A stretch of DNA of 64,000 nucleotides from Coniochaeta sp. PMI_546 (GCA_021432605.1 MU271152.1:1-64000); one strand, 5' to 3'. Positions 1-11,440 are shown, counted from the stretch's first letter. Notes: generated by a model from the letters alone, not told the origin. A program made the numbers and translations.

Positions 1-354
1 CGATAAGGAACAGACATGCAGGGCGTATCGCACTGCATGGGCCAGGGACCCCGGGTCACGTGACTGATAGAAGGAATAGTTTCATAGCAGGCATATCAGG
101 ATATGGGTGATAGTTTCCTATCGACCATATCACCACAGTCTCTACAAGTATATAGGAAGGAGTCTCTCTAGACTCCGCTACAGATAGTTCTTGATCACCC
201 AGTGATCAATCTAAGTATTCAATTGAGGTTATCTTTTGAGTAAGACACTTGTCTTAACGATACCAGAGTGAAGACTGCTTGTTACACCTTAACTTACTTA
301 CCCTAAGTAACAGAACTCACCTTCTGATCCTTAGCCCGTCTTGGGATCGTTACA
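1..354 (+). repeat. LTR of Ty3/gypsy element, 5' end cut by window edge
   Basis: This matches the complete LTR at 9330-9721 in the same orientation and ends in GTTACA, the canonical ..CA terminus. About 35 bases of its start lie outside the window. It still carries many CpA and TpG dinucleotides, unlike everything from 355 to 9721, so it has been much less affected by RIP. What follows at 355 is not a primer-binding site but the interior of a reverse-oriented copy. It is therefore either a solo LTR or the 3' LTR of a third, younger element whose body lies to the left. Confidence 0.85.
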
Positions 355-3300
355 CTAGCCTGGTAATATAACGTAACCGAGAAATTTCACTTTTTACTAG
401 TAAAATTCGTACTTTTCGGGTTCGACTAATAAATTCGCGTCTTATAATACCTATAAGACGAGGTAAACGTATTTCTTATATTGTTCGAAGTCCTCCGAGT
501 AGATCAAGATATTATCGAAGTACGCGACGACGAAATCGTCCAACCACTTTCGAAATACGTAGTTGATCATCCTCTAGAAAGAAGCCGGTACGTTAGCGAG
601 CCCGAAAGGTATAATACAATATTCGTATTATCCCAACCTAGATCGCCATACCGTCTTCTACTTATCTCCTTCCCTAACTCGTATTAGGTTATATACTCCC
701 TTGAGGTCTAAGGTAGTAAACTATCGGGCTTTATATAATCGATCTCTTAGTTCGGATATAAGAGGTAATAGTCTTCGATCTTTGATAGTAATATTATTAA
801 GCTATCGGTAATCTACGACGAGACGTAACTTCCCGTTTTTCTTAAGTACGAATAGGATAGGGTATCTTGTTAGTAATTGTAATAGTCGAATATAGCCTTT
901 CTTTAGATTTTCATCAATATATTCTCTTAACGTTTATAATTGTAAGTCGTTAAGAGGGTAAATCTTATAAAATCCGGGTTCCTTACCTAACTAAAGATTA
1001 ATCTCGTAATCCTAACGATTATATTTAGGCAATCCTATCTCAAGTTCGGGCTTGAATAGTTTGTTATATCGATAGTATTCTTTCGGAATCGTTCGCGTCG
1101 ATACAAACTAAGTCTCTATGATCGTTTCGTAGATTATCAAAACTCTTCTAAGGTTACGTATAAGCTTTTCCTTATAAGGTCCGTTCTCTATAGAAGCTAA
1201 CTTTCTTCTTAACGTATCCTACTAAAGTTAGCCTGTTCTCTAGTTAACTCGGGGATTATTCGTTCGTAACTAAGGTATCCCTAGTATTATACCGTACGAT
1301 AAGATCTCCGTAATATCAAACGTTATCTCTTGATCATAACCTTAGATAGTAACTTAAAAGGGCGTAGTCTTTATATCTACCAGTCCCTATCTATAATCGA
1401 TAAAGCTTCTATTAATAGTTCTAAGTCGGTAGGGCTCGTCCTTTTTCTTCTAGGGCAATCGTAATATATTAACGAGATTCGGCGAGATATAATTTCCTTA
1501 TATTCCGTTATCTATCATTACCTAAGTATAACTTCCTTATATGTTGATCGTAACTCGTAAGTATTCAACTCCTATAGTCGTATATAGGGATCTTTCTATA
1601 TCACGTCGATATAGTCCCTTTATAATCGACGTTTGTCGTTTTTTGACCGTTTCTCTGATCTTCGGAACGAAATACCGTAGTATTTAGGTTTGTCCTTGGC
1701 CCTTGAGGAAGGTTCCGACGGTTCCCCGTTCTCTTCCTCTTCTACTTCCGGCTCGGGGCCTAGCAGTCTGTCTAAGCGTTTGTCTATTTGGTCCGTTTCT
1801 TATACCAACTCTTCGACCTTCTTTTATATTTGCAACTTATAACCCCGGCTATCCGCCAAATACGTATTAACTTACATACTAATACGGTATTATCGTGCCT
1901 AGAACTCCTCGGTCGATTTTTCTCTCGTCGTAACCTACGTTACGATTTCTAATACCGAATATCCTAATCGTCCCGTTCGTCTTGCCGAATTCTCGGGTAG
2001 GTAAGTAACTTGTATTTGATTCCTACCTTCGACTCTTCGTCTAGGTTCCGTTGCTATTAGGAACTCCCATCCCGTTAGGTTAAATTGTAATTATATAGTT
2101 CCGGGCGGCGTTAGCAATAGGTATTGCCCGTTCCTATATACTTCCTCGTATCCTTCGATATCTTTAGATCTATAAGGGTGAGGTATCGGTCTAGTTATTA
2201 ACATTCGTACTAGCATCTATTTGTAATCCAGTTTTTCCTATATATACCAAATATAACGGTAGAAAACGTACGAATTCTACGAAATCTGATTATAGTAGAC
2301 CGAGTTAATATATACCGACTCGTAATCTTTATATAAAGGTGTTTACTCTTCCTCGATTTCGTCCTATTCCCGATCCAATAGGCTAACTAGAAACGTTACG
2401 TCCGTAATATCGTACCCTAATACTACTACTAAGTCGACTTCTTCTCCCGGTAGTCTAAGAAGTACCTCATACTATTGTTCTCTACGTATTATTACGATAA
2501 CGCGGGATTCTCCATCCCTCGTAGTCGCCTAAGCCTTGTTTTCGGGGACTGGCTTCCAAGCTTTTTTAGGTTATCGATATTTGTTAGCGAAATATCCTTA
2601 CTTACCGTAGTTAAAATACTTCTTGTTTTTCTTAGAGTTATCCTTCCGGGTAACGTCCAATTCCATTAGTCTAGAATAACTACTATAGGCGGTAGACCTC
2701 TTCTAACTAGTATTCGCGATATTACTATTATTAGACCGTCCTTACGTAACTCTTCCTCGTTTCTTTTCCAACTGTCGTTTATATAATCGATTATCGATCA
2801 GGATAACTTATATAACGTACTTATAGAGAGTCTTAGGCCTATCGGTTTTGCTAAGTTCGTCCTTAACGTTATTACGAAGTCTTCCGTAAAACTGAATTAT
2901 AAGAGCCGTTTCCCTTAAGTCGAGTTTCGTAGAAAGGCGTTTGAATTCGGCCGTATAGGCTCCCGCCGATCCCTTCTACCTTAGGTTTATTAGCTATCGT
3001 TCGGCCGCTCGCGTCTTATCAGGATTGCCGAACGTCTCGCGGAATTTCTCCTAAAATTTGTCGAGATTATTGAATAGTACTCTAGTTTCGGGTTTACGAT
3101 CGTTAGCAATATTATCTATCCAATCGCGTAACGTTAGCTCGTACCATTCCGTAACTCTTCCCCTTAATATTCCTACTACGTATACCACCCTTTCGTACTC
3201 GTAAGCGAAAACCGCCTTGTTAATCGAGAGGTACGTATTAGTCTAGGTAATGAAAGCTTATAACCTTTCGCGGTTCCCGTCGTAAGGTTCCGGCCGTAGG

Positions 3301-3472
3301 GCCTTGATCTTGGCCGTTCGTTCCGTAATCTTAGGGTCGTTCTTGGGTTCCGCCGATCTGGACTTCAGTTCTTCATATTCGTTTTTCAACTTCTCCAATT
3401 CAGCTCCGAGCTTAGTAACCTACTAAGTAAGTTCTTCCTTGGATATAGTTATAACGGTTCCTTTTGTCGACA
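355..3472 (-). pseudogene. gag-pol remnant (gag to mid reverse transcriptase), RIP-inactivated
   Basis: Conceptual translation from the ATG at 3472 gives a retroviral-type Gag capsid region, then a knuckle in which the Cys and His positions are Tyr, then an acidic linker and the start of RT. Reading is broken by many TAG/TAA codons. It is the better preserved source for the 5' part of gag, because the plus copy lacks that part in this window. No functional product is possible. Confidence 0.8.
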
Positions 3473-3525
3473 TGATTGTTAGCTACTTAGTATAGGGTTA
3501 ACTTACCGAATAGGAATAATCAAAA

Positions 3526-3916
3526 TATAACGATCCTAAAACGGGCTAAGGATCAGAAAGTAAGTTCTATTATTTAGGGTAAGTAAGTTAAGGTATAACA
3601 AACAGTCTTTACTCTAGTATCGTCAAGATAAGTATCTTACTCATAATAACCTCGATTGAATACTTAGATTGATCACTAGGTAATCAAGAACTATTTATAA
3701 CGGAATCTAAAGAGATTCCTTCCTATATACTTGTAAAGACTATGGTAATAGCTATGATAAATAGCTATTCGAAATATCCGTAATAGTTATGATAGATAGC
3801 TATCGTATCTATCAGTCACGTGACCGAGGTCCCTTATCTATATAATACGATAAGCCTCGTATATATGTTCCTTATCTATTGGCGGGGTATCCTCTATTAC
3901 CTATAGGTTTATAACA
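3526..3916 (-). repeat. 5' LTR of the minus-strand retroelement copy
   Basis: This 391-bp sequence is the reverse complement of the LTR family seen at 9330-9721. On the minus strand it starts TGTTAT and ends GTTATA, where the less mutated LTR has GTTACA, so the last base change is a CpA-to-TpA transition. Bases 3917-3921 (CCTAT on the plus strand) are the likely target-site duplication. Confidence 0.85.
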
Positions 3917-6900
3917 CCTATACGGCCGAGTTCAAACGCCTTTTTACGAAACTCGATTTAAGGGAAACGGCTTTTATAATTCAATTTTACGGAAGACTTC
4001 GTAATAACGTTAAAGACGAACTTAGTAAGACCGATAGGCTTAAGACTTTTTATAAGTACGTTATATAAGCTATCCTAATCGATAATCGATTATATAAACG
4101 ATAGTTAGAAAAGAAACGAAAAGGAGTTACGTAAGGACGGTCTAATAATAATAATACCGCGAATACTAGTTAGAAAAGGTCTACCGTTTATAATAATCAT
4201 TTTGGACTAATGGAATTGGACGTTACCCGGAAAGATAATTCTAAGAAAAACAAGAAGTATTTTAATTACGGTAAGTAAGGATATTTCGCTAATAAATATC
4301 GATAACCTAAGAAAGCTTGGAAACTAGTTCCCGAAAACAAGGCTTAGGCGGTAATAAAGGATAAAGAATCCCGTACTATCGTAATAATACGTAAAGAATA
4401 ATAATATAAGGTATTTCTTAGATTACCGGGAAAAGAAGTCGATTTAGTAGTAATATTAGGTTACGATATTACGGACGTAACGTATCTAATCAATTTGTTA
4501 GATCGAGAATAGGATAAAATCGAAGAGGAACAAATACCCTTATATAGAGATTACGAGTCGGTATATATTAATTCGGTTTATTATAACTAGATTTCGTAGA
4601 ATTCGTATGTTTTTTACCGTTATACTTAGTATATATAGGAAAAACTAGATTACAAATGGATACTAGTACGAATACTAATAACCAAACCGATATTTTACCC
4701 TTATAAACCTAAAGATATCGAAGGATACGAGGAAGTATATAGGAACGGATAATACCTGTTACTAACGCCGCCCGGAACTATATAATTATAACTTAACCTA
4801 ACGGGATAGGAGTTCCTAATAGTAACGGAACCTAGACGAGGAATCGAGGGTAGGAACCAAATATAAGCTACTTACTTACCCGAGAACTCGGTAAGATAAA
4901 CGGGACGATTAGGATATTCGGTATTAGAAATCGTAACGTAAGCTACGATAAGAGGAAAATCGACCGAAAAGTTCTAGGTACGGTAATACCGTATTAGCGT
5001 ATAAGTTAACGCGTATTTAGCGAATTACCGGGGCTATAAGTTACAAGTATAAAGGAGGGTCGAAGAGTTAGTATAAGAAACGGACTAAATAGACAAACGT
5101 TTGGATAGATTATTAGGCCCCGAGCCGGAAGTAGAAGAGGAGGAGAACGGGGAACCGTTAGAACCTTCTTCAAAGGCTAAGGACAAACCTAAATATTACG
5201 GTATTTCGTTCCGAAAATTAGAAAAACGGTCAAAAAACGATAAACGTCGATTATAAAGGGATTATATCGACGTGATATAAAAAGATCCTTATATACGACC
5301 GTAAGAGTTGAATACTTACGAGTTACGATCAATATATAAGGAAGCAATACCTAGGTAATAATAGATAACGGAGTATAAGGAAATTATATCTCGCCAAATC
5401 TCGTTAATATATTACGATTGCCCTAGAAGAAAAAGGACGAGCCTTACCGATTTAGAACTATTAATAGAAGCCTTATCGATTACGGATAAGGACTAGTAGA
5501 TATAGAGATTACGCCTTTTCAAGTTACTATCTAAGGCTATGATTAAAAGATAACGTTCGATATTACGGAGATCTTATCGTACGGTATAGTATTAAGGATA
5601 CCTTAGCTACGAGCGAATAATCCCCGAGTCAATTGGAAAACAGGCTAACTTTAGTAGGATACGTTAAGAAGAGAGTTAGCCTCTATAGAGAACGGACCTT
5701 ACGAGGAAAAGCTTATACGCAATTTTAGAAGAGCCCTAATAATTTGCGAAACGATCATAAAGACTTAGTTTATATCGACGCGAACGATTCCGAAGGAATA
5801 CTATCGATATAACAAATTGTTTAAGCCCGAGCTTAAGATAGGATTGTTTGAATATAACCGTTAGGATTACGAGATTAATCTTTAACTAGGTAAAAAGCCC
5901 GGATTTCATAAGATTTACCTTTTTAACGACCTATAATTATAAACGTTAAGAGAATATATTGATAAAAATCTAAAGAAAGGTTATATTCGACTATTATAAT
6001 TACTAGTAGGATACCTTATCCTATTCGTACCTAAGAAAAACGGGAAGTTACGTTTCGTTATAGACTATCGATAGTTTAATAATATTATTATTAAAGATCG
6101 AGGATTATTACCTCTTATATCCGAATTAAGAGATCGGTTATATAAGGCCCGATAGTTTATTACCTTAGACTTTAAGGGAATATATAACCTGATACGAATT
6201 AAGGAAGGAGATAAGTAGAAGACGGTATAGCGATCTAGGTTAGGATAATACGAATACTATATTATACCTTTCGGGCTTGTTAACGTACCGGCTTCTTTCT
6301 AAAAGATAATCAACTACGTATTTCGAAGGTAGTTAGACGACTTCGTCGTCGCGTACTTCGATAATATCTTAATCTATTCGGAAAACCTCGAGTAATATAA
6401 GAAATACGTTTACCTCGTCTTATAAGTATTGTAAGACGCGAATTTATTAGTCGAACCCGAAAAGTACGAATTTTACTAGCAAAAAGTAAAATTTCTCGGT
6501 TACGTTATATTACTAGGCTAGTTCGAGATAGACTTAGATAAGTTAAAGGCTATTAAGGAATAACCCGTATTAGAAACGGTTACGGGAATACGAGCCTTTT
6601 TAAGGATTACTAACTTCTATCGGAAGTTTATTAAGGACTATAGTAAGATCGTAATATCTTTTACTAATTTTATTAAGAAAGACTTAAGGTTCGAATAGAC
6701 TTCGAAGGAGGAAAAGGCGTTTTAAAAACTTAAGAGGAGGATCTTGAACTAGCTAGTACTAGTTATTACGGATCCCGAAAAACCTTACGAAATAGAAACC
6801 GATACGTCGGAATTCGTATTCGGAAGCTAGTTAGGATAGAGGGATAAATAAGGGAGATTATACTTAATAGTATTCTTCTCGAAGAAGTTAAATAGATTAG

Positions 6901-8700
6901 AACTTAATTATAATATACCAGATAAGGAGCTAATAGCTATTATTAAGGCGTTTAAGGAATAGAAATACTACTTTATAAGAGTAAGATATAAGGTAAGAGT
7001 CTTAACGGATTATAAGAATCTTACTACGTTTATTTCTACGAAGGAACTTAACAAACGACAAATTAGATAGTATAAGTTCCTTACCGATTTCGATTTCGAA
7101 ATTATATATAAGAAAAGAAGTAAAAATAGTAAAACGGACGTTCTTAGTCGACGAAAAGATCTAAGATTAGAAAAGGAAATACGTTCGGCGAACTTCTTTA
7201 AGACTAACCAATAAGGAAACCTTAAGCTCGATATATAGGTTAGAATAATATAGAACGTAGAACCCGAAGAATAATAAGCAGAAAGGATTAAGAAGTATCG
7301 GAAAAAAGAAGTAAAAGAGGATGTTACCTTTATACTTCCGTTATATTACGGCTTACTATAGTTTAGAAACAAGGTATACGTACTTGATAAACTATAGAAG
7401 GAATTAGTAGAGGAATTCTACGAATATCCGTTATATAGATACCAAGGAGTCTATAAGATTAAAGAACGCGTACGGCGGACCTACGATTTTCTAAGACTAG
7501 ATAAAGTGGTCAAATAAGTAGTCGGCGAATACGATAAGTATAACAAAGCCAAGTCAAGTAGATATAAGCTATATAGGTTATTATAACCTATCTAACTACC
7601 GGAGAAACTATAGGAAATAGTTACGATAGATTTTATCGTCAAATTGCTAGTATCGAAGGAACTTATGATTAGGATCACTTACGATAACGTATAGGTAGTT
7701 ATAGACAAATTCTCCAAATACGCGTACTTTATACCGTATAAGGAAGTAAATATAGCGGAAGATATAGCCTACGCCTTTTTAAGGGTAGTAGTAAGCTAAT
7801 ATAGATTATCTAAATAGTTTGTTACCGATAAAGACAAACTATTTACCTCGAAGTTCTAGATAACGTTAATACGACAAATTGGAATCAAATACAAATTATT
7901 AACGTCGTTTTACCTATAGACGGATAGGTAGATAGAACGAATAAACTAGACCCTAGAGTAATATCTAAAGATATATATTAACGAAAAATAAGATGATTAG
8001 GTTAGGTAGCTACTAGTAGTATAATAGGCCTATAATAGTATACTAAGCGAAACGTTAAACGGGTACTTATCGTTTTTTATCAATTACGGTTATAAGCCTA
8101 CTATAAGGGAAGTATTGGGAGATAGACCTATACCGTTAGATCTAGAACTATTATAAGCAAAACATACCGCGGAACAAATAAAGCTATTTTATAAGAGACT
8201 TCGCGGACATATAGAGTTATTTAACTTACGAATAGTACGATACGCAAACTAAAAAAGGTTAAAAGGACTAACCTTACGGGAAGGAGATAAAGTCTACCTC
8301 GTACGACGAAATATTAAGACAAAACGATTAAACGATAAATTAGACTAGAAGAAAATCGGACTATTTAAGATTAAGAAAAAATTATCTGATTTGAACTATG
8401 AATTCTAGCTACTAACGAATATACGTATTTACCTAGTATTTTATATCTCGCTTTTCGAACTAATACTTAAAAACGCGAAGTTAGCAATAGATATTGAAAT
8501 TAAACTAATATAGGAATACGAAATAGAAAAGATCTTTAGGTATAAAAAGGAAGGAAACGTAAACTTTTATTACGTCAAATAGAAGAACTACGGCGATTCG
8601 GAAAATACGTAAGAACCGGAAGTTTACCTTACGAACTATTAGTAGTTATTATAGGAGTTCCGTATTATAATAGTATTATTACTTTAAGAGTCGAAAGGGA
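3917..8700 (+). pseudogene. gag-pol polyprotein remnant with chromodomain
   Basis: Landmarks visible through the stops are a zinc knuckle at about 4258-4310 with its Cys/His codons mutated to Tyr, RT with its YxDD box as Y-F-D-N at 6354-6365, and an RNase H start near 6780-6830. The integrase core has Asp at about 7629 and 7827 and Glu at about 7935, so the last two are separated by 35 residues (DD35E). A chromodomain with the K-N-Y-G and E-P-E-V core lies at about 8513-8640. The D-to-N change in YxDD and the in-frame stops make it inactive. The chromodomain is known in this clade to steer integration towards heterochromatin. Confidence 0.88.
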
Positions 8701-8727
8701 TAATATTACGTCGCCGTAGATTATATC

Positions 8728-9219
8728 CTAGCCTAAAATAAAGTCGTCGTCAAAGGAAAAGGATATAGCGGAAGGTGGACGGTTTTCGGTAATTCTTATT
8801 ACCTCGCGATCGGTTTCTTCCTTCTCGACCCGTTCCAATTCTTCTATATTCGTTATACTTTTGCGGATAGTACGTATTATTTTCTCAAACTATATTTTCT
8901 TCTGAACGCGAAGACGTTAAACCTTAGTTTTAGCCTGTTTAACTTCTTTTTCTAACTTACGGAATTGTTCCCCGATTTTTATAAATTCCTCGTTAGAAGG
9001 ACTTTGGACGTCGTACCGCGAGCGACCCGAACGAACGTATTCCGTATATCGGGAGGAGTCCTTTTCGGAAACTTGATAAGATACGAGGTTACGTTTTTTG
9101 TAGTTCGAATACGAAAGTATCTCGACGGCGTTGGAAAGGATAGCTATTAGTAAGGCGATACGACGGTCGTTTGAGGATTTGGAAGATTTCTTTTGCTTTT
9201 GTATACTACGGTTAGATAT
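8728..9219 (-). pseudogene. Antisense accessory ORF in the 3' part of the retroelement
   Basis: On the minus strand, between chromodomain and polypurine tract, a frame of about 163 codons runs from an ATA (probably a RIP-mutated ATG) at 9219 to a TAG at 8728. Only two stops interrupt it, and both are explained by RIP (CAA to TAA, TGG to TAG). The product would be basic and Lys/Ser-rich at the start, then a charged heptad-like helical stretch (for example IEELERVEKEETDRE), then an acidic DDD end. I do not recognise a family. The low stop density compared with gag-pol suggests real former coding sequence. Confidence 0.5.
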
Positions 9220-9311
9220 GATAACGATAAAGAAAGGAAAACCTTCGGACGTAACTCATATAGGCTATTAGTATTACTTATAAGAAATACTAGGCCTTAA
9301 AGATAATGGCC

Positions 9312-9326
9312 AAAGAAGGAGGGGGA
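9312..9326 (+). other. Polypurine tract of the plus-strand retroelement
   Basis: An uninterrupted run of 15 purines lies three bases before the TGTTAC start of the 3' LTR. This is the expected site for plus-strand DNA priming in an LTR retrotransposon. Confidence 0.75.
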
Positions 9327-9329
9327 TAA

Positions 9330-9721
9330 TGTTACAAACCTATAAGTAACGGAAGATATCCCGCTAATAGATAACGAATATATATACGAGGTTTATCGTA
9401 CTATATAGGCAAAGGACCCCGGGTTACGTAACTGATCATTGTAATCGTAATAATTAGGAAAGATTACGGTCGGTACGATCATAGCTATCGCTATGATTAC
9501 TATAGTCTCTACTAGTATATAGGGAAGAGTCCCTCGGGGCTCTGCTATAGATAGTTCTTGATCACCTAGTAATCAATCTAAATATTCAATTGAGGTTATC
9601 TTTTGAGTAAGATATTTGTCTTAACGATACCAGAGTAAAGACTGCTTGTTATACCTTAACTTACTTACCCTAAGTAACAGAACTTACCTTCTGATCCTTA
9701 GCCCGTCTTGGGATCGTTATA
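9330..9721 (+). repeat. 3' LTR of the plus-strand retroelement
   Basis: The 392-bp LTR starts TGTTAC and ends GTTATA (from GTTACA). It is nearly identical over long blocks to 1-354 and, in reverse, to 3526-3916. Non-repetitive DNA begins immediately after it. Confidence 0.88.
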
Positions 9722-10597
9722 TAACTGTATTTACGTCGTCGCGCGTCGAGAGAACCTTTTTTTTTGGCTTGCAGGTCACTTGAAATATTTCAGCCAATCA
9801 GGTCTTTATTATCACTGAACAAAATTTCTACCCCTCACCTTACCCTCACTAGGCGTTATCAGTTTATATCCAACGACCGTAAGGCCTGATCAATTGTCAG
9901 GTTAGCTGCTTCAACGGGCACGTGATTGCCCCACTATCACCTCAACTATGCCACCTATTATCAGTTGAACTGTACGGTCGTCTGTCTAGGCTTGTGTAAA
10001 AACAGCGGTCTATCGTCCTTGAATTTAGGCAATCAGGACTTTGCCCTTGTGGGAGAAGCTGAGCCATTTGGGCTTAGAACCATCGTTGAGAATGAAATGC
10101 GGCACATGAATGGGCTAATGGAGAGCATACACGGTGTGTGGGGAGCTTGCTCGGGATCAAAAGAGAAGAGCGGCTACCGTACCGGAACTCTCAACAAACT
10201 GGCACTTTTGAGCTAATGCACGTCCCGCCAACCAGAGGCTGACTAGGTCCTTTTGACTCATACTAGTGTAAAGAACGCTACCATTGGGGCTGCGCTTTAC
10301 ACACCAAAAGAATTGCGCTTGTAATGGGTAGCTGCATTAGCTCAAAAGTCCAGTTTGTTGAGATTATACGTCATCGTGCTTCAAGATATGAAGAGGGAAA
10401 TAAGTCAAAGTCTGGGCTGTTGAGGAAGGCACCTTAGGCACGTGAACCACTAGTTGCTGAAGCACGATTAGTGTGACCATATCACGTGCCTGGTGTTAGA
10501 AAAGCCTCAAGCTTCAGCTATCAGTGATGTAATGCGCGAGAAACGACATCCCAAAACACTGCTTTACTTTTGAATCGACTCTGCGACCGGAAAGAGT
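9722..10597. other. Intergenic flank between retroelement island and carbonic anhydrase
   Basis: Normal composition resumes here. An open frame at 9926-10216 has no recognisable features and runs into the inverted repeat at 10190. CACGTG E-box-like sites occur at about 9919, 10439 and 10493. No gene is supported apart from the promoter of the carbonic anhydrase gene. Confidence 0.5.
10190..10362. repeat. MITE-like terminal inverted repeat element
   Basis: A 31-base arm (10190-10220) and a 30-base arm (10333-10362) are inverted copies differing by about one indel. They share the core ACTTTTGAGCTAATGCA. Inside lies a second imperfect inverted pair (GTGTAAAGAACGC with GCGCTTTACAC), so most of the 173 bp can fold on itself. 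Size and structure resemble a miniature inverted-repeat element. I see no clear target-site duplication and no transposase. Confidence 0.55.
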
Positions 10598-11440
10598 ATG
10601 CTGGGTACCCGTCTCGGCCCCTCTCTTCTATCTTCCAGTTACAGAAGAAGCGCGACTGTCTCTCTCTCCTCAATTTCCCGCAGAAGTCTGTCGTCGACCC
10701 GCCCCGCTCACTGTCCTCCTTCTCCTACTCGTCCCCCACGAGCTACCCAGCCAACACCGTCCGACTGGCACAATATGTCTGAGCAAGATATCAGCAAGTA
10801 TCTGCGCCAGACGCATGATCGCGTCTTTGAGCACAACAAGGCCTGGGCGGCCGAGCAGCTCGCCAAGGACCCGGAATTCTTCACCAAGATGTCGGCCGGC
10901 CAGAATCCGGAGTACTTGTGGATCGGATGCAGCGACTCGCGCATCCCGGCCGAGGTCATCACGGGCCTTGAGCCCGGTGACGCCTTCGTGCACCGCAACA
11001 TCGCCAACCTGGTCTGCAACACCGACCTCAACGTTATGAGCGTCATCAACTATGCCGTGCGCCACCTCCAGGTCAAGCACATTGTCGTGTGCGGCCACTA
11101 CGGCTGCGGCGGTGTCAAGGCCGCCATGACGCCCAAGGATCTCGGCATCCTCAACCCGTGGCTGCGCAATATCCGCGACGTCTACCGGCTGCACGAGAAG
11201 GAGCTCGACGCCATTCCCGACGAGGAGGCTCGCTACAACCGCCTCGTCGAGCTCAATGTCATAGAGCAGTGCCGCAACGTCATCAAGACTGCCGCCGTGC
11301 AGCAGAGCTTCGCGAAGAACCGGTTCCCCATCGTCCATGGCTGGGTCTTTGGCTTCCATGATGGCTTGCTCAAGGACCTCGAGATCAATTTCGAGAATGT
11401 GCTGGCCGACATTCAGAAGATCTACAACCTGACCGACTAG
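10598..11440 (+). CDS. NCE103: Beta-carbonic anhydrase, probably mitochondrial
   Basis: This enzyme interconverts CO2 and bicarbonate, supplying bicarbonate for carboxylation reactions at ambient CO2. The single-exon 280-residue product has the beta-class zinc site: Cys111 and Asp113 in CSDSR, then His167 and Cys170 in HYGCGG. The Asp/Arg pair that gates the active site is Asp113-Arg115. Residues 1-59 are rich in Ser, Arg and Thr with almost no acidic residues, which fits a mitochondrial presequence. The conserved fold begins near Met60 (ATG at 10775). Both ATGs have A at -3. Fungi often have separate mitochondrial and cytosolic beta-class enzymes, and here one gene might supply both forms. 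No intron is needed. Confidence 0.93.
   Translation: MLGTRLGPSLLSSSYRRSATVSLSSISRRSLSSTRPAHCPPSPTRPPRATQPTPSDWHNMSEQDISKYLRQTHDRVFEHNKAWAAEQLAKDPEFFTKMSAGQNPEYLWIGCSDSRIPAEVITGLEPGDAFVHRNIANLVCNTDLNVMSVINYAVRHLQVKHIVVCGHYGCGGVKAAMTPKDLGILNPWLRNIRDVYRLHEKELDAIPDEEARYNRLVELNVIEQCRNVIKTAAVQQSFAKNRFPIVHGWVFGFHDGLLKDLEINFENVLADIQKIYNLTD

Larger units (their letters stand above)
355..3916 (-). mobile_element. Degenerate Ty3/gypsy chromovirus copy, minus strand, truncated in RT
   Basis: Read on the minus strand this runs from a 5' LTR (3916 to 3526) through a short leader, a gag start codon at about 3472, gag, the zinc knuckle and the first part of reverse transcriptase, and stops abruptly at 355. 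Stops replace Gln and Trp codons and Cys codons have become Tyr, as expected from C-to-T and G-to-A RIP changes. Bases 355-2960 are the reverse complement of 3917-6521. The copy appears inserted into gag of the plus-strand copy, because gag resumes at 3917 with the CCTAT sequence found at the same gag position of this copy. That would be the 5-base target site. Confidence 0.85.
355..6521. repeat. 2.6-kb imperfect inverted repeat (arms 355-2960 and 3917-6521)
   Basis: The two arms are opposite-strand copies of the same gag-RT segment and stay colinear along their length: position n pairs with about 6877 minus n. The 956-bp spacer holds the minus copy's gag start and its LTR. Divergence is mostly C/T and G/A at former CpA sites. 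A transcript crossing the region could fold into a long hairpin; whether it is transcribed is unknown. Confidence 0.8.
3917..9721 (+). mobile_element. Degenerate Ty3/gypsy chromovirus copy, plus strand, 5' end missing
   Basis: The order gag, protease region, RT, RNase H, integrase, chromodomain, polypurine tract, 3' LTR is that of a Ty3/gypsy chromovirus. The 5' LTR and first part of gag are absent, displaced by the inserted minus-strand copy. The whole stretch is TpA-rich and nearly free of CpA and TpG while CpG is retained, which is RIP rather than general AT drift. The boundary to normal sequence at 9721/9722 is sharp. Confidence 0.9.

Noticed and set aside
481-687. Short frames in the RIP-mutated region as host genes
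   Set aside because: These are chance gaps between RIP stops within retroelement gag-pol, often on the antisense strand and without an ATG.
9926-10216. 96-codon frame near the retroelement boundary
   Set aside because: No features, and its end lies inside the inverted-repeat element.
10670-11359. 229-codon antisense frame in the carbonic anhydrase gene
   Set aside because: It is a shadow of the real gene with its conserved zinc ligands on the plus strand.
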